Assembly: GCA_002394025.1 (NCBI GenBank)
Contig: DGSV01000040.1
Location: 1-6,648, forward strand
Origin: Bacteroidales bacterium UBA4353
GTDB taxonomy: Bacteria; Bacteroidota; Bacteroidia; Bacteroidales; Paludibacteraceae
Length of the DNA: 6,648 nucleotides
Direction: 5' to 3'
Each line of letters opens with the position of its first letter. Position 1 is the first letter of the stretch. The notes below the pieces were generated by a model that worked only from the letters and a program-made list of their open reading frames with translations, was not told the origin of the DNA and searched no databases. A program made the translations under genes and the position numbers. Of this stretch, positions 6,421 to 6,648 are shown in pieces.

Positions 6421-6648
6421 ATGTTTTTAGAACGTGATCGTCAGTCACCTATTCATCGCCGCGGATGCATAGAAGTTATCTGTGGCTCTATGTTCAGCGG
6501 CAAGACCGAAGAACTCATCCGTCGTATGAAACGGGCAAAGTTTGCCAAACAGCGCGTAGAGATTTTTAAACCGGCCATAGACGTCCGTTATAGCGAGGAA
6601 GATGTTGTCAGCCATGACCGCAATGTAATCCAATCCACACCCGTTGAC
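6421..6648 (+). CDS. tdk: Thymidine kinase, type II (partial, 3' end outside window)
   Basis: Thymidine kinase phosphorylates thymidine to dTMP in the salvage pathway. Only the first 76 residues are in the window and the frame stays open to the edge. They include the P-loop GSMFSGKT at 22-29, followed by the EELIRR helix, the strand VEIFKPAID (46-54), and the SHD motif at 64-66 that is typical of the TK1-like (type II) family. The catalytic glutamate and zinc-binding cysteines would lie further downstream. The ATG follows the lpdA stop by 14 nt with no promoter seen, so it is probably co-transcribed with recJ and lpdA. The 15 residues before the first strand are a short N-terminal extension of the kind often seen in Bacteroidales TKs (recalled, not checked). 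Confidence 0.93.
   Translation, partial: MFLERDRQSPIHRRGCIEVICGSMFSGKTEELIRRMKRAKFAKQRVEIFKPAIDVRYSEEDVVSHDRNVIQSTPVD

Overview
This window looks like a chromosomal segment from a member of the Bacteroidota, most likely the order Bacteroidales. The evidence is Bacteroidetes-type -7 promoter elements (TAnnTTTG) in the divergent intergenic region, no Shine-Dalgarno sequences ahead of the genes, A/T-rich short spacers, and a gene set typical of that order: RimO, several HU paralogues and a type II thymidine kinase. The genus cannot be fixed from the sequence alone.

Layout: the window holds two divergent gene sets that meet at about 3123-3205. Leftward (minus strand) runs rimO (3122-1812), then a small HU-family DNA-binding protein (1815-1537, overlapping the rimO stop by 4 bp as ATGA), then a 444-residue protein (1508-174). 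This last protein combines an N-terminal HU-like domain, a long acidic linker, one transmembrane helix, a DVQQ tandem repeat and a C-terminal LysM-like domain. Rightward (plus strand) runs recJ (3206-5077), then lpdA encoding a dihydrolipoyl dehydrogenase (5090-6406), then the 5' part of tdk (6421 onward, cut by the window edge). Spacers of 12 and 14 nt suggest one transcript. Positions 1-173 are non-coding, with A/T-rich tandem repeats and an imperfect inverted repeat.

Functionally, the plus-strand genes are housekeeping: single-strand DNA exonuclease, flavoprotein of 2-oxoacid dehydrogenase or glycine cleavage complexes, and thymidine salvage. The minus-strand set joins a ribosomal protein S12 modification enzyme to two HU paralogues. 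The most interesting object is the last one. By its architecture it could tether the chromosome, through a cytoplasmic HU domain, to the inner membrane and, through a periplasmic LysM domain, to peptidoglycan. That function is an inference from domain order. No CRISPR array, IS element, tRNA, rRNA or phage gene was seen.
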